This document shows, piece after piece, positions 19,370-27,539 of a stretch of DNA of 28,433 nt. The DNA comes from a virus. The position numbers and the translations under genes are program-made. Below the pieces are notes generated by a model that saw nothing but the letters and a program-made list of their open reading frames with translations, did no database searches and was not told the origin of the DNA. The first letter of the stretch is position 1, and every line of letters begins with the position of its first letter. The DNA is taken from IMG/VR virus record IMGVR_UViG_3300047557_000833, positions 1 through 28,433 of that record; one strand, given 5' to 3'.

Positions 19370-19761
19370 TGGCTAAAAAGAATCCCCCCAAGATCGGTGA
19401 AGTCCGCATTGGCCGCGCCGGTAACAAGTACAACAAGTGGGATGGTAAGCGTTGGGTTCCGGTTGCCGCTGCCCGTACTGCTGGTGCTAATGGACGCAAG
19501 GCGAGTGTAGTGAGTAAGCCCATGGAATCAAAGCCGAAGCCAACGGCGGCTAAGACCTCTTCTCCCAGGCTTGAAGGACCGAAGGCTAGCCAAAAGGTTA
19601 CTCGTGTTGGTTCAACTGTAAAAATGGGTGCGTCTAAGTTTGTAAAGCCGGAGCAGAAAACCCCGAACAGGCCAAAGCGTGGTGAACCTGCACAGATTGC
19701 TACGGATAAGTCTGGTAAGCAGCGTTGGGTTAAGTATGTTAAGCCGAAGGGTAAGAAGTAA
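19369..19761 (+). CDS. Lys-rich basic hypothetical protein
   Basis: A 130-residue, strongly basic protein. The N-terminus has GEVRIGRAGNKYNKWDGKRW, a short strand-turn unit, with a related RWVKYVKPKGKK at the C-terminus; the middle is a disordered Lys/Pro/Ser/Ala linker. The charge suits binding to packaged DNA. It begins the series of basic proteins that continues to about 20845 and overlaps both neighbours by TAATG. Confidence 0.72.
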   Translation: MAKKNPPKIGEVRIGRAGNKYNKWDGKRWVPVAAARTAGANGRKASVVSKPMESKPKPTAAKTSSPRLEGPKASQKVTRVGSTVKMGASKFVKPEQKTPNRPKRGEPAQIATDKSGKQRWVKYVKPKGKK

Positions 19762-19928
19762 TGCCGGGTAAAATGTCAAACGGTAAGCCGAAGCCCGGTA
19801 ACAAGAACGATAAGCCGTTTATGAGTACCAAGGATTACGAGAAGCATCTTGCCAAGATCATGGGAAGCGGCGCTTCCGGTAAAGGCAAGGGCAACGGTAA
19901 GGGTAAGGGTAAGGCTCGTGGCCGCTAA
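19761..19928 (+). CDS. Lys/Gly-rich small protein
   Basis: A 55-residue protein with a central STKDYEKHLAKIMG helix and a C-terminal GKGKGNGKGKGKARGR tail of simple repeats. Very basic, probably nucleic-acid binding. It starts at TAATG and ends with an 11-base overlap on the next gene. Confidence 0.65.
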   Translation: MPGKMSNGKPKPGNKNDKPFMSTKDYEKHLAKIMGSGASGKGKGNGKGKGKARGR

Positions 19929-20088
19929 GAAGCAGGCAAAGGTGCGCAAGGTTATGCGCGAGTTCAAAGAGGGCACCTTGCATTCCGGCAAGAAGGGCCC
20001 CGTGGTGAAGTCCCGCAAGCAGGCTGTCGCTATCGCCATGTCTGAGGCCGGTATGGCTAAGAAGAAGGGCAAGAAGCGTGGCAAGTAA
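19918..20088 (+). CDS. DUF6496-like basic protein
   Basis: A 56-residue protein from GTG 19918. KVMREFKEGTLHSGKKGPVV and KSRKQAVAIAMSEAG match a small family of unknown function that I recall as DUF6496, found in bacteria and phages; the number should be confirmed. About a third of residues are Lys or Arg, with three acidic ones. It overlaps the genes before and after by exactly 11 bases. Confidence 0.72.
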   Translation: MAAKKQAKVRKVMREFKEGTLHSGKKGPVVKSRKQAVAIAMSEAGMAKKKGKKRGK

Positions 20089-20236
20089 GAAGCCCGTGTG
20101 GGAGAAGCCGAACCCGAAGAAGAAGTCTACCCCGTTGTCTTCGGCCCAGAAGGCTAAGGCGAAGGCTGCAGCGAAGAAGGCTGGACGCAAGTACCCGAAT
20201 CTTGTGGATAACATGAGGGCGGCTCGTGGCAAGTAA
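20078..20236 (+). CDS. Basic Lys/Ala-rich small protein
   Basis: A 52-residue protein from GTG 20078. A Lys/Pro start (KKPVWEKPNPKKK) is followed by a helix of the histone-H1-tail type (SSAQKAKAKAAAKKAG) and YPNLVDNMRAARGK. Likely binds nucleic acid through charge. It overlaps by 11 bases at both ends through the same GTGGCAAGTAA sequence. Confidence 0.65.
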   Translation: MASKKPVWEKPNPKKKSTPLSSAQKAKAKAAAKKAGRKYPNLVDNMRAARGK

Positions 20237-20417
20237 GAAAATCACCGGTGTGAAGCACACGTTCAAGAAGAACAAGTCCGGTGATTATGTTGTTGAGCAT
20301 CCTAAGGGTAAGGGTGGTCGGATTAATCTGACCAAGCAGGCCGGGGTGAAGACGAAGAAGGCCGCTGTTAAGGCTAGCGAGAAGTACCACAAGAAGAGGC
20401 CGCACAATGGCAAGTAA
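20226..20417 (+). CDS. Basic small protein
   Basis: A 63-residue protein from GTG 20226 with 19 Lys/Arg and three acidic residues. The N-terminal half looks like a beta hairpin (TGVKHTFKKNKSGDYVVEH), the C-terminal half like a Lys-rich helix (TKKAAVKASEKYHKK). It overlaps both neighbours by 11 bases. Function unknown; DNA association in the virion is an inference. Confidence 0.65.
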   Translation: MASKKITGVKHTFKKNKSGDYVVEHPKGKGGRINLTKQAGVKTKKAAVKASEKYHKKRPHNGK

Positions 20418-20697
20418 GCCTGACCCGCGTTTGAAGCGTGCCGGTGTGTCCGGTTACAACAAGCCGAAGCGCACCCCAAACCATCCAACAAAGTGGGGAA
20501 TAGTCGTTGCCAAAGAAGGCGACAAGATTAAAACCATTAGGTTCGGTCAGCAAGGCGCTAAGACTGCCGGTAAGCCAAAGGCTGACGAAACGAACGAAAT
20601 GAAGCAGAAGCGCAAGAATTTTAAATCACGGCACGGTAAGAATATCGCTGAAGGTAAAATGTCGGCAGCCTATTGGGCTGACCGCGAACGATGGTAG
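20407..20697 (+). CDS. Conserved basic phage protein (NIAEGKMSAAYWAD type)
   Basis: A 96-residue protein of a recognisable, widespread viral family: KRTPNHPTKWGIVVAKEGDK, then IRFGQQGAKTAGKP, then KRKNFKSRHGKNIAEGKMSA followed by AYWADRERW. Similar proteins occur in marine phages and in several virus groups without known function; I do not assign a DUF number. The KSRHGKNI segment is basic. The ATG overlaps the previous stop by 11 bases, the last of four identical junctions. Confidence 0.78.
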   Translation: MASKPDPRLKRAGVSGYNKPKRTPNHPTKWGIVVAKEGDKIKTIRFGQQGAKTAGKPKADETNEMKQKRKNFKSRHGKNIAEGKMSAAYWADRERW

Positions 20698-20707
20698 AGG
20701 AGCAGTA

Positions 20708-20845
20708 ATGGCGCAGCCCAATAAGGGATCGCACGGTAAGCCGCACGTTTCCGCCCCAATTAAGGGTGCGGCAGGCAGCAAGTCGTCCAACGCGGACATG
20801 ATCAAGCAGGGTGTTCACACCAAGGGAACCAAGGGCAGCAAGTAG
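20708..20845 (+). CDS. Small basic hypothetical protein
   Basis: A 45-residue protein with AGGAG five bases upstream of ATG 20708. It is rich in Lys, Gly, Ser and His (NKGSHGKPHVSAPIKGAAGS, KQGVHTKGTKGSK) and probably disordered. It continues the basic series but with a 10-base gap instead of an overlap. Confidence 0.6.
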   Translation: MAQPNKGSHGKPHVSAPIKGAAGSKSSNADMIKQGVHTKGTKGSK

Positions 20846-20863
20846 TTTAGGGACAGGGGCAGC

Positions 20864-21136
20864 ATGATGAAGATTCCAGCGAGGGATATGAGTGTGCATG
20901 TTGCCTACCTTGACCTGCATTTGGCTATCGTGGCACAGGGCGTATCTTGGTCGCCTGATGTTGCGGACGACATGATCACGCGCATGAGTAAACTGTTGGA
21001 TCAGTCGATGATGACTCTCTCGCAGTATGGCGTGTTTGGCGACGACGAAGAAGATGAGGACGAGTTCGGTCCGGTTCCCGAGAAGGAACTTGTGGACCCA
21101 CGTATCGTCTATGTGGAGGATGAGGATAATGGCTAA
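20864..21136 (+). CDS. Hypothetical protein with acidic C-terminus
   Basis: A 90-residue protein; two tandem ATG codons (20864, 20867) follow GGGGCAGC. The first 60 residues are helical (AYLDLHLAIVAQGV, DDMITRMSKLLDQSMMTL) and the end is strongly acidic (GDDEEDEDEFG). The contrast with the basic proteins before it suggests a binding partner for them, an inference. The stop overlaps the next gene. Confidence 0.7.
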   Translation: MMKIPARDMSVHVAYLDLHLAIVAQGVSWSPDVADDMITRMSKLLDQSMMTLSQYGVFGDDEEDEDEFGPVPEKELVDPRIVYVEDEDNG

Positions 21137-21599
21137 CGGTCAGGGTGGTATGCGTACGCCCCGTAACCCGGCTCCTGTTTCTGGTCCTGGTCGTTTGTCG
21201 CGTCGCACGGATGGTGGCCCTCAGCAGACTCAGGCAACCATGACTGGTATGCCGTATGGTGAGAATGCGGAGTTTAACACGCTGCAAGGTCAAGCACCGA
21301 TGTCGGCTGCTGGTCAGACGACTGCCCGTGCACCGCGCCCGAAGCCGGGTCGTGGTGATGGCGGCGCTGTTCCGCTGTTCTCGCCAACACAGCGACCGGA
21401 TGAGCCGGTTACTTCCGGTGCACCGTTTGGTCCAGGCGATGGACCACCAACTAACCCAACCATGGCTTCGCTTCGCGCAACTGACGCACAAATGCTATCA
21501 AAATACTTACCGGACATGATGGTCATGGCTGAGGGCCCTGACGCACCGGATGGGTTTAAGCGTTTCGTGCGGCATTTGCGGAACATGCAAGGAGCGTAA
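21129..21599 (+). CDS. Gly/Pro/Gln-rich virion-region protein
   Basis: A 156-residue protein from ATG 21129. It is largely disordered: NPAPVSGPGRLSRRTDGGPQ, then MPYGENAEFNTLQGQAPMSA, then a Pro/Gly linker, ending in a helix (PDGFKRFVRHLRNMQGA). Proteins with the SGPGxxSxRTDGG start and YGE...F...LQ..APM middle occur after portals in other actinobacteriophages as I recall. A scaffold or head-assembly role is possible. An upstream start at 21027 lies inside the previous gene and is not used. Confidence 0.7.
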   Translation: MANGQGGMRTPRNPAPVSGPGRLSRRTDGGPQQTQATMTGMPYGENAEFNTLQGQAPMSAAGQTTARAPRPKPGRGDGGAVPLFSPTQRPDEPVTSGAPFGPGDGPPTNPTMASLRATDAQMLSKYLPDMMVMAEGPDAPDGFKRFVRHLRNMQGA

Positions 21600-21754
21600 T
21601 GCCTCGCTTTGTGGACAATGTGGACGCTATTGTCAACAAAATTGGCACGGTTAACGTCGGACTCGTTTGGGGTTTGGCGAATGTTAACTGGGCTAACGAC
21701 GCGGAACGCGACGACTTTGTTGACATGCTGATCATGCCAAGAGAAGGAATGTAG
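21599..21754 (+). CDS. Small hypothetical protein
   Basis: A 51-residue protein starting at TAATG, with GGAG upstream of the junction. It is amphipathic, with paired motifs NVDAIVNKIGTVNVGLVWGL and NVNWANDAERDDFVDML. It shares one base with the GTG of the giant gene that follows. No family recognised. Confidence 0.68.
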   Translation: MPRFVDNVDAIVNKIGTVNVGLVWGLANVNWANDAERDDFVDMLIMPREGM

Positions 21755-24700
21755 TGGCTCCTAAGGATAAGAAGCCACCGAAGTCTTGGAATAATACTAG
21801 ACCGCTCGACTGGGGCGGTGTAGCGACACCAGCACTTGCGGTACCGCCAGAGGAGGTTAATCCTTTAGCGGAGCCGGAAAACTTTGATGTTACCGCGCCC
21901 GTAACTGGCCGTCCCGATGTTCCCGAGTTAGAGGAGCAGATCCCGCAGAACGTTCGGGATAACTCTATCATCGGCGAATTCATGAATATCATGGACAACA
22001 TTACGCCAGATGACATGGGCGGAATGATCCGTGGCACGTCGGGCTGGCTTGGCGAAGTTCCCTTGTACGAGGAGACCGTCGGTAAGATCCTGGGTGTCCC
22101 GCTGTCTGCAGCGGAGAGTGTGCTTAACGCTGTGAACTGGGGCAGCGAGCAGATGAACCACTTGGGTGCAGCACTGTTTTCCGCGTTCCCCGGTGGCATT
22201 GATACTTTGACTTGGGATCAGTCACAGGACATTAGTCTTGGTCAGGTTGCTACTGCGAATGCGGCGATTAACAATAGTCGCGGTATTGGTGGCTGGCTGA
22301 TTAACGCCGCAACTTTGCAACTTCCATTTTCTGTCGCCACGGCGGTAGGCAAGAGCCAAGACCCAGACAACATTCTGTATTCCACACAGTTTGATATTCT
22401 TGACGAGGAAGATCGTGCTAAGGCTTTCGAATCTGGCGGGATGGGCCAGGTCACTTCCGGTTTTGCTGACGCCATTTGGCTTGTTGCGGCAGACCCAACG
22501 ATCATTGGCGGCAAGGCCACAAATATTATTCGACTTGGAACCAAGGCTGGTGAGTTTGGTGGAGTCACCAATCAGGCTCTCCGAACAACTAATCAAGTCC
22601 AGCGTTGGAGTAACGAGGTTCGTCAACAGGGCGAACTGATTCAGGAACTTGGCGTCGAGGGTGCACGTAACAGTGGGCGTTTGACCTCGCAGGGCGAGTA
22701 TCTGATTGCCGCTATGGAGGGCAAGGCAGACGATCTTGTAGAACATACGTGGGTGAAATCGTCCGCTAACCAGCGCGAGACTCGCGCACTTCTTGGAGAA
22801 ACAACTGTCGATGACCCGGTTGGTGCGGCACTTGTTGCTGGCGCCATGGGTGGTTCTAGCGAGGCGTGGGCTGCCCTTAGGCAGCACGATCCAGACATGT
22901 ATGTGCGTACTGCTGAGGCTTTTGGTGTTAACGTGTTTGCCCCTGTTGGCGACAGGACGCGCAGGGCGCTTGGAGCATCAGAACTTACCGATGATCAAAT
23001 TCGTATTCAAGACGATATTAACATTCAGCGTCTTGCCGAAAGACCGGATCTACTGCCGGAGTTTAGAGACATAAAGGACATCGATCCGTCAGAGATTGCT
23101 GCGGGTCAAATGATTTCTCGTGGCGGTTCAAGGTTCGGACCTCGCACTGTTCGCGCCAAGAACGCCTGGAAGACAGGCAAAGCACGCACACAGTTTGAGA
23201 ACAACGCATTCAAAAAGTCATCTTCCACGGTATCAACTGCGGAAGAGGGCCACTATGTTTATGATTTTATTTCTGGCGTTTCTGGCTCGATGCCGTTACG
23301 TGTTGTTCGTTGGCTTGGTCAAGGCACGCCGACTGGTGTGATCCAGATTAAGAACGGCACCAACGCGAACATGGTGCTTCGTGACTACACTTCTTGGCTT
23401 CGCAAGTCACCCATTGACTCGGCTCAGGCATCTAATTATCTTAATCGCTTTGCTGCCGCACGTACACCCGACCAGCGTAGTGCGATCCTAAGGGAGTCTG
23501 AGGCTGAGGCTGCTCGCCTTATTGCAGCAAAACATGGGGTATCGGAGGCTGCGGCACAAAGCGCTTATAACAGTTACGCGGCAAAGCGTGCAGCCCTGAT
23601 GGATACTGTCAAGAAAAGCGAAACTAAATTTGCCAAAGATCCAGAAACCGGAGAACCGGTAAAGGTCCCAGGTTTCTACGCGGAAATTGATCCAGCGTAT
23701 GCGATGCTTGATACGAAGGTTTTTAATCGCGTCATTGGCGGTAATGCTAGTTGGTTGAAGACGTGGGAAGATGCCACCACTATTGGTGACGAACTGAACA
23801 AGTACTGGAAACTTTCTGTCCTTCTTCGCCTTGGCTACACTCAGCGTAATATTGTTGAAGGTGCGCTTCGCTCGTTTGCCGTGCTTGGCCTAATCGCAGC
23901 AAATCCGGCTGCCTTCGGTCGCGTGCCAGGAAATGCTTATAACTATATTGGCGCTAGGCGTGCGCTGAAAAAGTCCAAGATTCAAGAGCGTGCGCTGATG
24001 ACATCGTACGAGAATCTTATGGATGCTCGTAGAACCCTTGATGAGGCTTTGCAAGTTTCTCGTTACGACGAAATGATGCAACTTAGACGCCAAGCGGATG
24101 AACTTTACAAAGAGGCGCAAAAGATTCGCGGACGCGCCGCTGGTGGGGCTCAGGTTCCAGCAAAACCGTTGACAAAAGATCAGCAAAAAAAGATAGCGGA
24201 TCTTAATAAAAAGCGTCAAAGACTTATTCAAAAGTCAATTCAGATTCGTAATAATTTTTACGAACCCATGCTGAATGAGTTAAATGAAATTCGTGGAACC
24301 ATTCGTGGTATCCAGAATGAAATTGACGACATCGGCGGTAAACTTGAATCTTTAACTTCTGTCGCGCGAGAGAAGAATGCTCGCCGTAAGCGTGGTGGTT
24401 ACTCCGAAAATATTGTCGGTGGGCAGCGTTTGCAGGGAGCATTCCAGGGTAGCGAAGGAGCGATGGCTGCCGTTAACTCTTCGGCTGATCGCACAACCTA
24501 CATGTCGATTGATCTTGCGTTCAATAGCAGAATCAATGCTTACGGCAACTCGCCTGATTTTGTTGAGATTGACCCAAGAAAAATTAGCCGAAAGCAAATG
24601 CCTCGCTACTTTGATGAGGCGGCTCTTAGATTTAACAACAGGTACCGGGATGATCCTACAGGTCGAATGGTACTTGAAGGCCAGTCCAACGGATACATTG

Positions 24701-26778
24701 CGCAGTGGCTAGATTCAGATGCCGGAAAATCCTACAGGCAAGCCATGTCCTTGAAGGGTCGTCCCCTTAACACGAGAGAAGAAATCAACGCTTACGTTGA
24801 TGAACTTAGGACACGTCTTGATTACGAGATGCCAGCGGACACAAACATCCGAGCAATGGCACTTGATCACGAATTAACGCCGGGAGAAGTTGCTGCCGCG
24901 TTTCGCGGCAAGGAACTACCAATAATCTATGGCCGTATTAGTGACGACGCGCCAACAAACCTTGTCGTTCGTGGTAAGCGTGGACTTGATACTTTAAGTG
25001 ACAAGATTATGCGTGGTATCGGCTCATTCCCCGAAACCAAACTGTTGCGTCACCCGTTCTACAATCGCGTGTACATGGACCGTCAGGCACAACTGTGGCG
25101 TCTTGCTGCAGAACAAGGCGCAGACATGTCTAGCAACATTGTCAAAAACAGAATCAATCGCAGTTCGCATGACTTTGCGTTGAAGGCTACAACGCAGACA
25201 ATGTACACAATTGAGGAACTGTCTAACGCCGCTGTCATGCTGCGCTACATTTCACCGTTCTTCCCGGCTTTTGAGAACAGTCTCCGAACCTGGGGCCGTA
25301 TCGCATGGAACAACCCGGCAGTTATCGGTGAAGGCAACCTGCTGTGGAATATTCCCAATAACCTTGGTTGGGTTGTTGACGAGGATGGCAACAAGGTTGA
25401 CCGTTCAAACTTCCTCATTGACGAGAACCATTTCATTCAGTGGCCGGAGCCTGTAGCAAACGCTTTGTTGAAAAAGTTCGGGCCGTTCACTGCTGGCGAG
25501 AGTTTGCGTTCACGTCAACATGGTTTGAACATTATCTTCCAGGGCGGTCAGTGGTGGTTCCCCGGTGCTGGTCCTGCGATTAGTTTGCCCCTCGCGTATG
25601 TTCTTCGTGGCAAGCCGGAGGATGCTGAGATTCTTCGCAACACCGTTGGCGAAGAGGTCTTCATGCAACTGGTTCCTAGCGGTAACCCTAACGCTGATCT
25701 TGTGGATGCGATCCTGCCAACGTGGGGTCGCCGCTTGAAGCAAATGTGGTCTGGCGATTCTAGCGACCAGGCGTTCTTGTACAATTGGAATCAGATCATT
25801 GAGGACGAGTACATTAACGCACAGATCGAGGGTCGTCCGTTTACCGAGAAGGACGCGGAACGTGTCAAGCAGAAGGCTGATGCCTTTTGGCGCTGGCAGT
25901 TGGTGTCCGCTGTGGTCATGCCGTTCCAGTCCAGTATTGCGTCCAAGTTCCAGGTTCAACGCGACAAATGGAACCAGTTGATTGACAACCAGGCATTGTC
26001 GTATCAAGACAAGATCAAGGCATTCAACGAAGAGTTTCCTGAGTTTGGTGATGCACTCATGGCTATCACTAGGAGCGGGTCATACACGGAAACTAAGTTG
26101 CAGCCTAACCTTATGACGTGGCAGCGTATCTACAAGAACAAGGATCTGGTTAACAACCTGTACGCTATTGATCCTGAACTTGTTGGCATGTTCGGCAACA
26201 TGGGTTCGTTTGAAGATCCGTTCTCTCGCGCTGTGTATGGCGAGTTCGGCAGTATGACCATCGGGCCGAATGATGCTCGTGTGCGTCGCATGATGAAACC
26301 CGACGAGATTATCCGCAATAATCAGATCAAGGATGGTTGGACTGAGTTCTGGCGGGTGAAGGATTACGCCGAGGACAAGGCTGAGCAGTTGGGTTACAGT
26401 AGCCTGCAGGTCAAAGAGGCGGAAGATTTGCGCAAGGCTATTGATGAAGCGGCCATGAAACTGGAGGAACGCTACCCAGCCTGGGGCGAGGAGCGCCGCC
26501 TGTACATGGACAAACTCCCAGCATTCATCCAAGGTGCTAGGTTGATTGTGCAAAACGCCGAACTTGTTGACGAGGATACCACTGTCGCGGCTTTGTCTGA
26601 TTACTTGGTTGTTCGTGAACGTGTCGCTGACGCACTGGCTAACGCAGAGAACGATGAAGAGCGGGAGCAGATTCGCCTTATCGGGTACGAGGCCGCTTGG
26701 AAGTTGAGGAAACAGGATATCGGTTTTGCTGATTTCTATGACCAGTATCTTTACCGTGACGACTTTAGGAAGATTTGA
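21754..26778 (+). CDS. 1674-residue polyvalent/internal-virion-like protein
   Basis: The largest gene of the window. The N-terminal 60 residues are disordered and Pro-rich. Residues about 690-725 are hydrophobic and aromatic (KLSVLLRLGYTQRNIVEGAL). Residues about 740-873 form a long Lys/Glu/Gln-rich coiled coil. Residues about 1163-1193 (MLRYISPFFPAFENSLRTWG) and about 1267-1287 (WWFPGAGPAISLPLAYVLRG) look membrane-active. The C-terminal 350 residues are helical and charged. No protease, lysozyme or polymerase motif was found. The organisation resembles large polyvalent or ejection proteins that travel in the head and enter the host with DNA. GTG 21754 overlaps the preceding stop by one base. 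Confidence 0.75.
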   Translation: MAPKDKKPPKSWNNTRPLDWGGVATPALAVPPEEVNPLAEPENFDVTAPVTGRPDVPELEEQIPQNVRDNSIIGEFMNIMDNITPDDMGGMIRGTSGWLGEVPLYEETVGKILGVPLSAAESVLNAVNWGSEQMNHLGAALFSAFPGGIDTLTWDQSQDISLGQVATANAAINNSRGIGGWLINAATLQLPFSVATAVGKSQDPDNILYSTQFDILDEEDRAKAFESGGMGQVTSGFADAIWLVAADPTIIGGKATNIIRLGTKAGEFGGVTNQALRTTNQVQRWSNEVRQQGELIQELGVEGARNSGRLTSQGEYLIAAMEGKADDLVEHTWVKSSANQRETRALLGETTVDDPVGAALVAGAMGGSSEAWAALRQHDPDMYVRTAEAFGVNVFAPVGDRTRRALGASELTDDQIRIQDDINIQRLAERPDLLPEFRDIKDIDPSEIAAGQMISRGGSRFGPRTVRAKNAWKTGKARTQFENNAFKKSSSTVSTAEEGHYVYDFISGVSGSMPLRVVRWLGQGTPTGVIQIKNGTNANMVLRDYTSWLRKSPIDSAQASNYLNRFAAARTPDQRSAILRESEAEAARLIAAKHGVSEAAAQSAYNSYAAKRAALMDTVKKSETKFAKDPETGEPVKVPGFYAEIDPAYAMLDTKVFNRVIGGNASWLKTWEDATTIGDELNKYWKLSVLLRLGYTQRNIVEGALRSFAVLGLIAANPAAFGRVPGNAYNYIGARRALKKSKIQERALMTSYENLMDARRTLDEALQVSRYDEMMQLRRQADELYKEAQKIRGRAAGGAQVPAKPLTKDQQKKIADLNKKRQRLIQKSIQIRNNFYEPMLNELNEIRGTIRGIQNEIDDIGGKLESLTSVAREKNARRKRGGYSENIVGGQRLQGAFQGSEGAMAAVNSSADRTTYMSIDLAFNSRINAYGNSPDFVEIDPRKISRKQMPRYFDEAALRFNNRYRDDPTGRMVLEGQSNGYIAQWLDSDAGKSYRQAMSLKGRPLNTREEINAYVDELRTRLDYEMPADTNIRAMALDHELTPGEVAAAFRGKELPIIYGRISDDAPTNLVVRGKRGLDTLSDKIMRGIGSFPETKLLRHPFYNRVYMDRQAQLWRLAAEQGADMSSNIVKNRINRSSHDFALKATTQTMYTIEELSNAAVMLRYISPFFPAFENSLRTWGRIAWNNPAVIGEGNLLWNIPNNLGWVVDEDGNKVDRSNFLIDENHFIQWPEPVANALLKKFGPFTAGESLRSRQHGLNIIFQGGQWWFPGAGPAISLPLAYVLRGKPEDAEILRNTVGEEVFMQLVPSGNPNADLVDAILPTWGRRLKQMWSGDSSDQAFLYNWNQIIEDEYINAQIEGRPFTEKDAERVKQKADAFWRWQLVSAVVMPFQSSIASKFQVQRDKWNQLIDNQALSYQDKIKAFNEEFPEFGDALMAITRSGSYTETKLQPNLMTWQRIYKNKDLVNNLYAIDPELVGMFGNMGSFEDPFSRAVYGEFGSMTIGPNDARVRRMMKPDEIIRNNQIKDGWTEFWRVKDYAEDKAEQLGYSSLQVKEAEDLRKAIDEAAMKLEERYPAWGEERRLYMDKLPAFIQGARLIVQNAELVDEDTTVAALSDYLVVRERVADALANAENDEEREQIRLIGYEAAWKLRKQDIGFADFYDQYLYRDDFRKI

Positions 26779-27539
26779 TGCCTGGGCCTAGTGATATTGT
26801 TAATGGCGCTTTTACGCAGATCGACCAAGTTTCAAAGAACAAGGTTGATAGCGAGAATCCCGTGGTCTGGGTTGGTGGATCTAAAGGATACCTTGGTAGT
26901 CAACTTGCTGACAGTAGGCAGTATTTGACCCTTGACCAAATGAAAAACAAGGTAATGTCATGGGGTGGGGCACGCAACCCACAGTATGATGACTACGTTG
27001 GAAAACTTATCTCCGGTGGATTTATGGATAAATCCTACGCGGACCAGCCAGTTACTGCCGCCAACGCACTTGGTTATGCCGTAAAGGTTTATCAAGCCTA
27101 CTCAGCCGAGGGCGGCAATCTTGGTTTTGATGACTGGTTTGACTGGTACTCTTCAACAGCAAAACCACAAGGTGACGGTGGCGCTTACCGTGGACCGGTG
27201 ACAACAGTCACCACCACAATAACAGACCCAACAACCGCTGAGGCGATCCTTGACAAGTTTGCCCGTGAGACTCTTGGGCGTGCACTTACCAAGAAGGAAA
27301 CAGAACGTTACCTGAGTGAGTACCGCCAGATTGAGGAAGAGAATCCTCAGGTCACCACAACTACCCCTGTCGGTAAGGCTAGGCGCGAGACTGTTACCGA
27401 GACTCAGCCCAGCAAGGAAGAGATGCTTCGCCAGGTTCTTGCCCAGAACCCCGACTACCAGAAGTTCCAGATCGACACGACGATTATGGATCTTTTGCTA
27501 GAGGACATTAAGGCTGGTCAGGAGGTAATCCGTGGCTAA
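26778..27539 (+). CDS. Probable virion protein
   Basis: A 253-residue protein. ATG 26778 shares a base with the preceding stop and has AGGA seven bases upstream; a TTG one codon earlier is possible. The N-terminal half contains YLTLDQMKNKVMSWG and FDDWFDWYSS; the middle is a Thr/Val-rich linker (TTVTTTITDPTT), and the C-terminal half is helical, with FARETLGRALTKKETERYL and IDTTIMDLLLEDI. This ETLGR...LT..E...Y plus Thr linker arrangement occurs in virion-associated proteins of other phages. It likely works with the giant protein. Confidence 0.72.
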   Translation: MPGPSDIVNGAFTQIDQVSKNKVDSENPVVWVGGSKGYLGSQLADSRQYLTLDQMKNKVMSWGGARNPQYDDYVGKLISGGFMDKSYADQPVTAANALGYAVKVYQAYSAEGGNLGFDDWFDWYSSTAKPQGDGGAYRGPVTTVTTTITDPTTAEAILDKFARETLGRALTKKETERYLSEYRQIEEENPQVTTTTPVGKARRETVTETQPSKEEMLRQVLAQNPDYQKFQIDTTIMDLLLEDIKAGQEVIRG

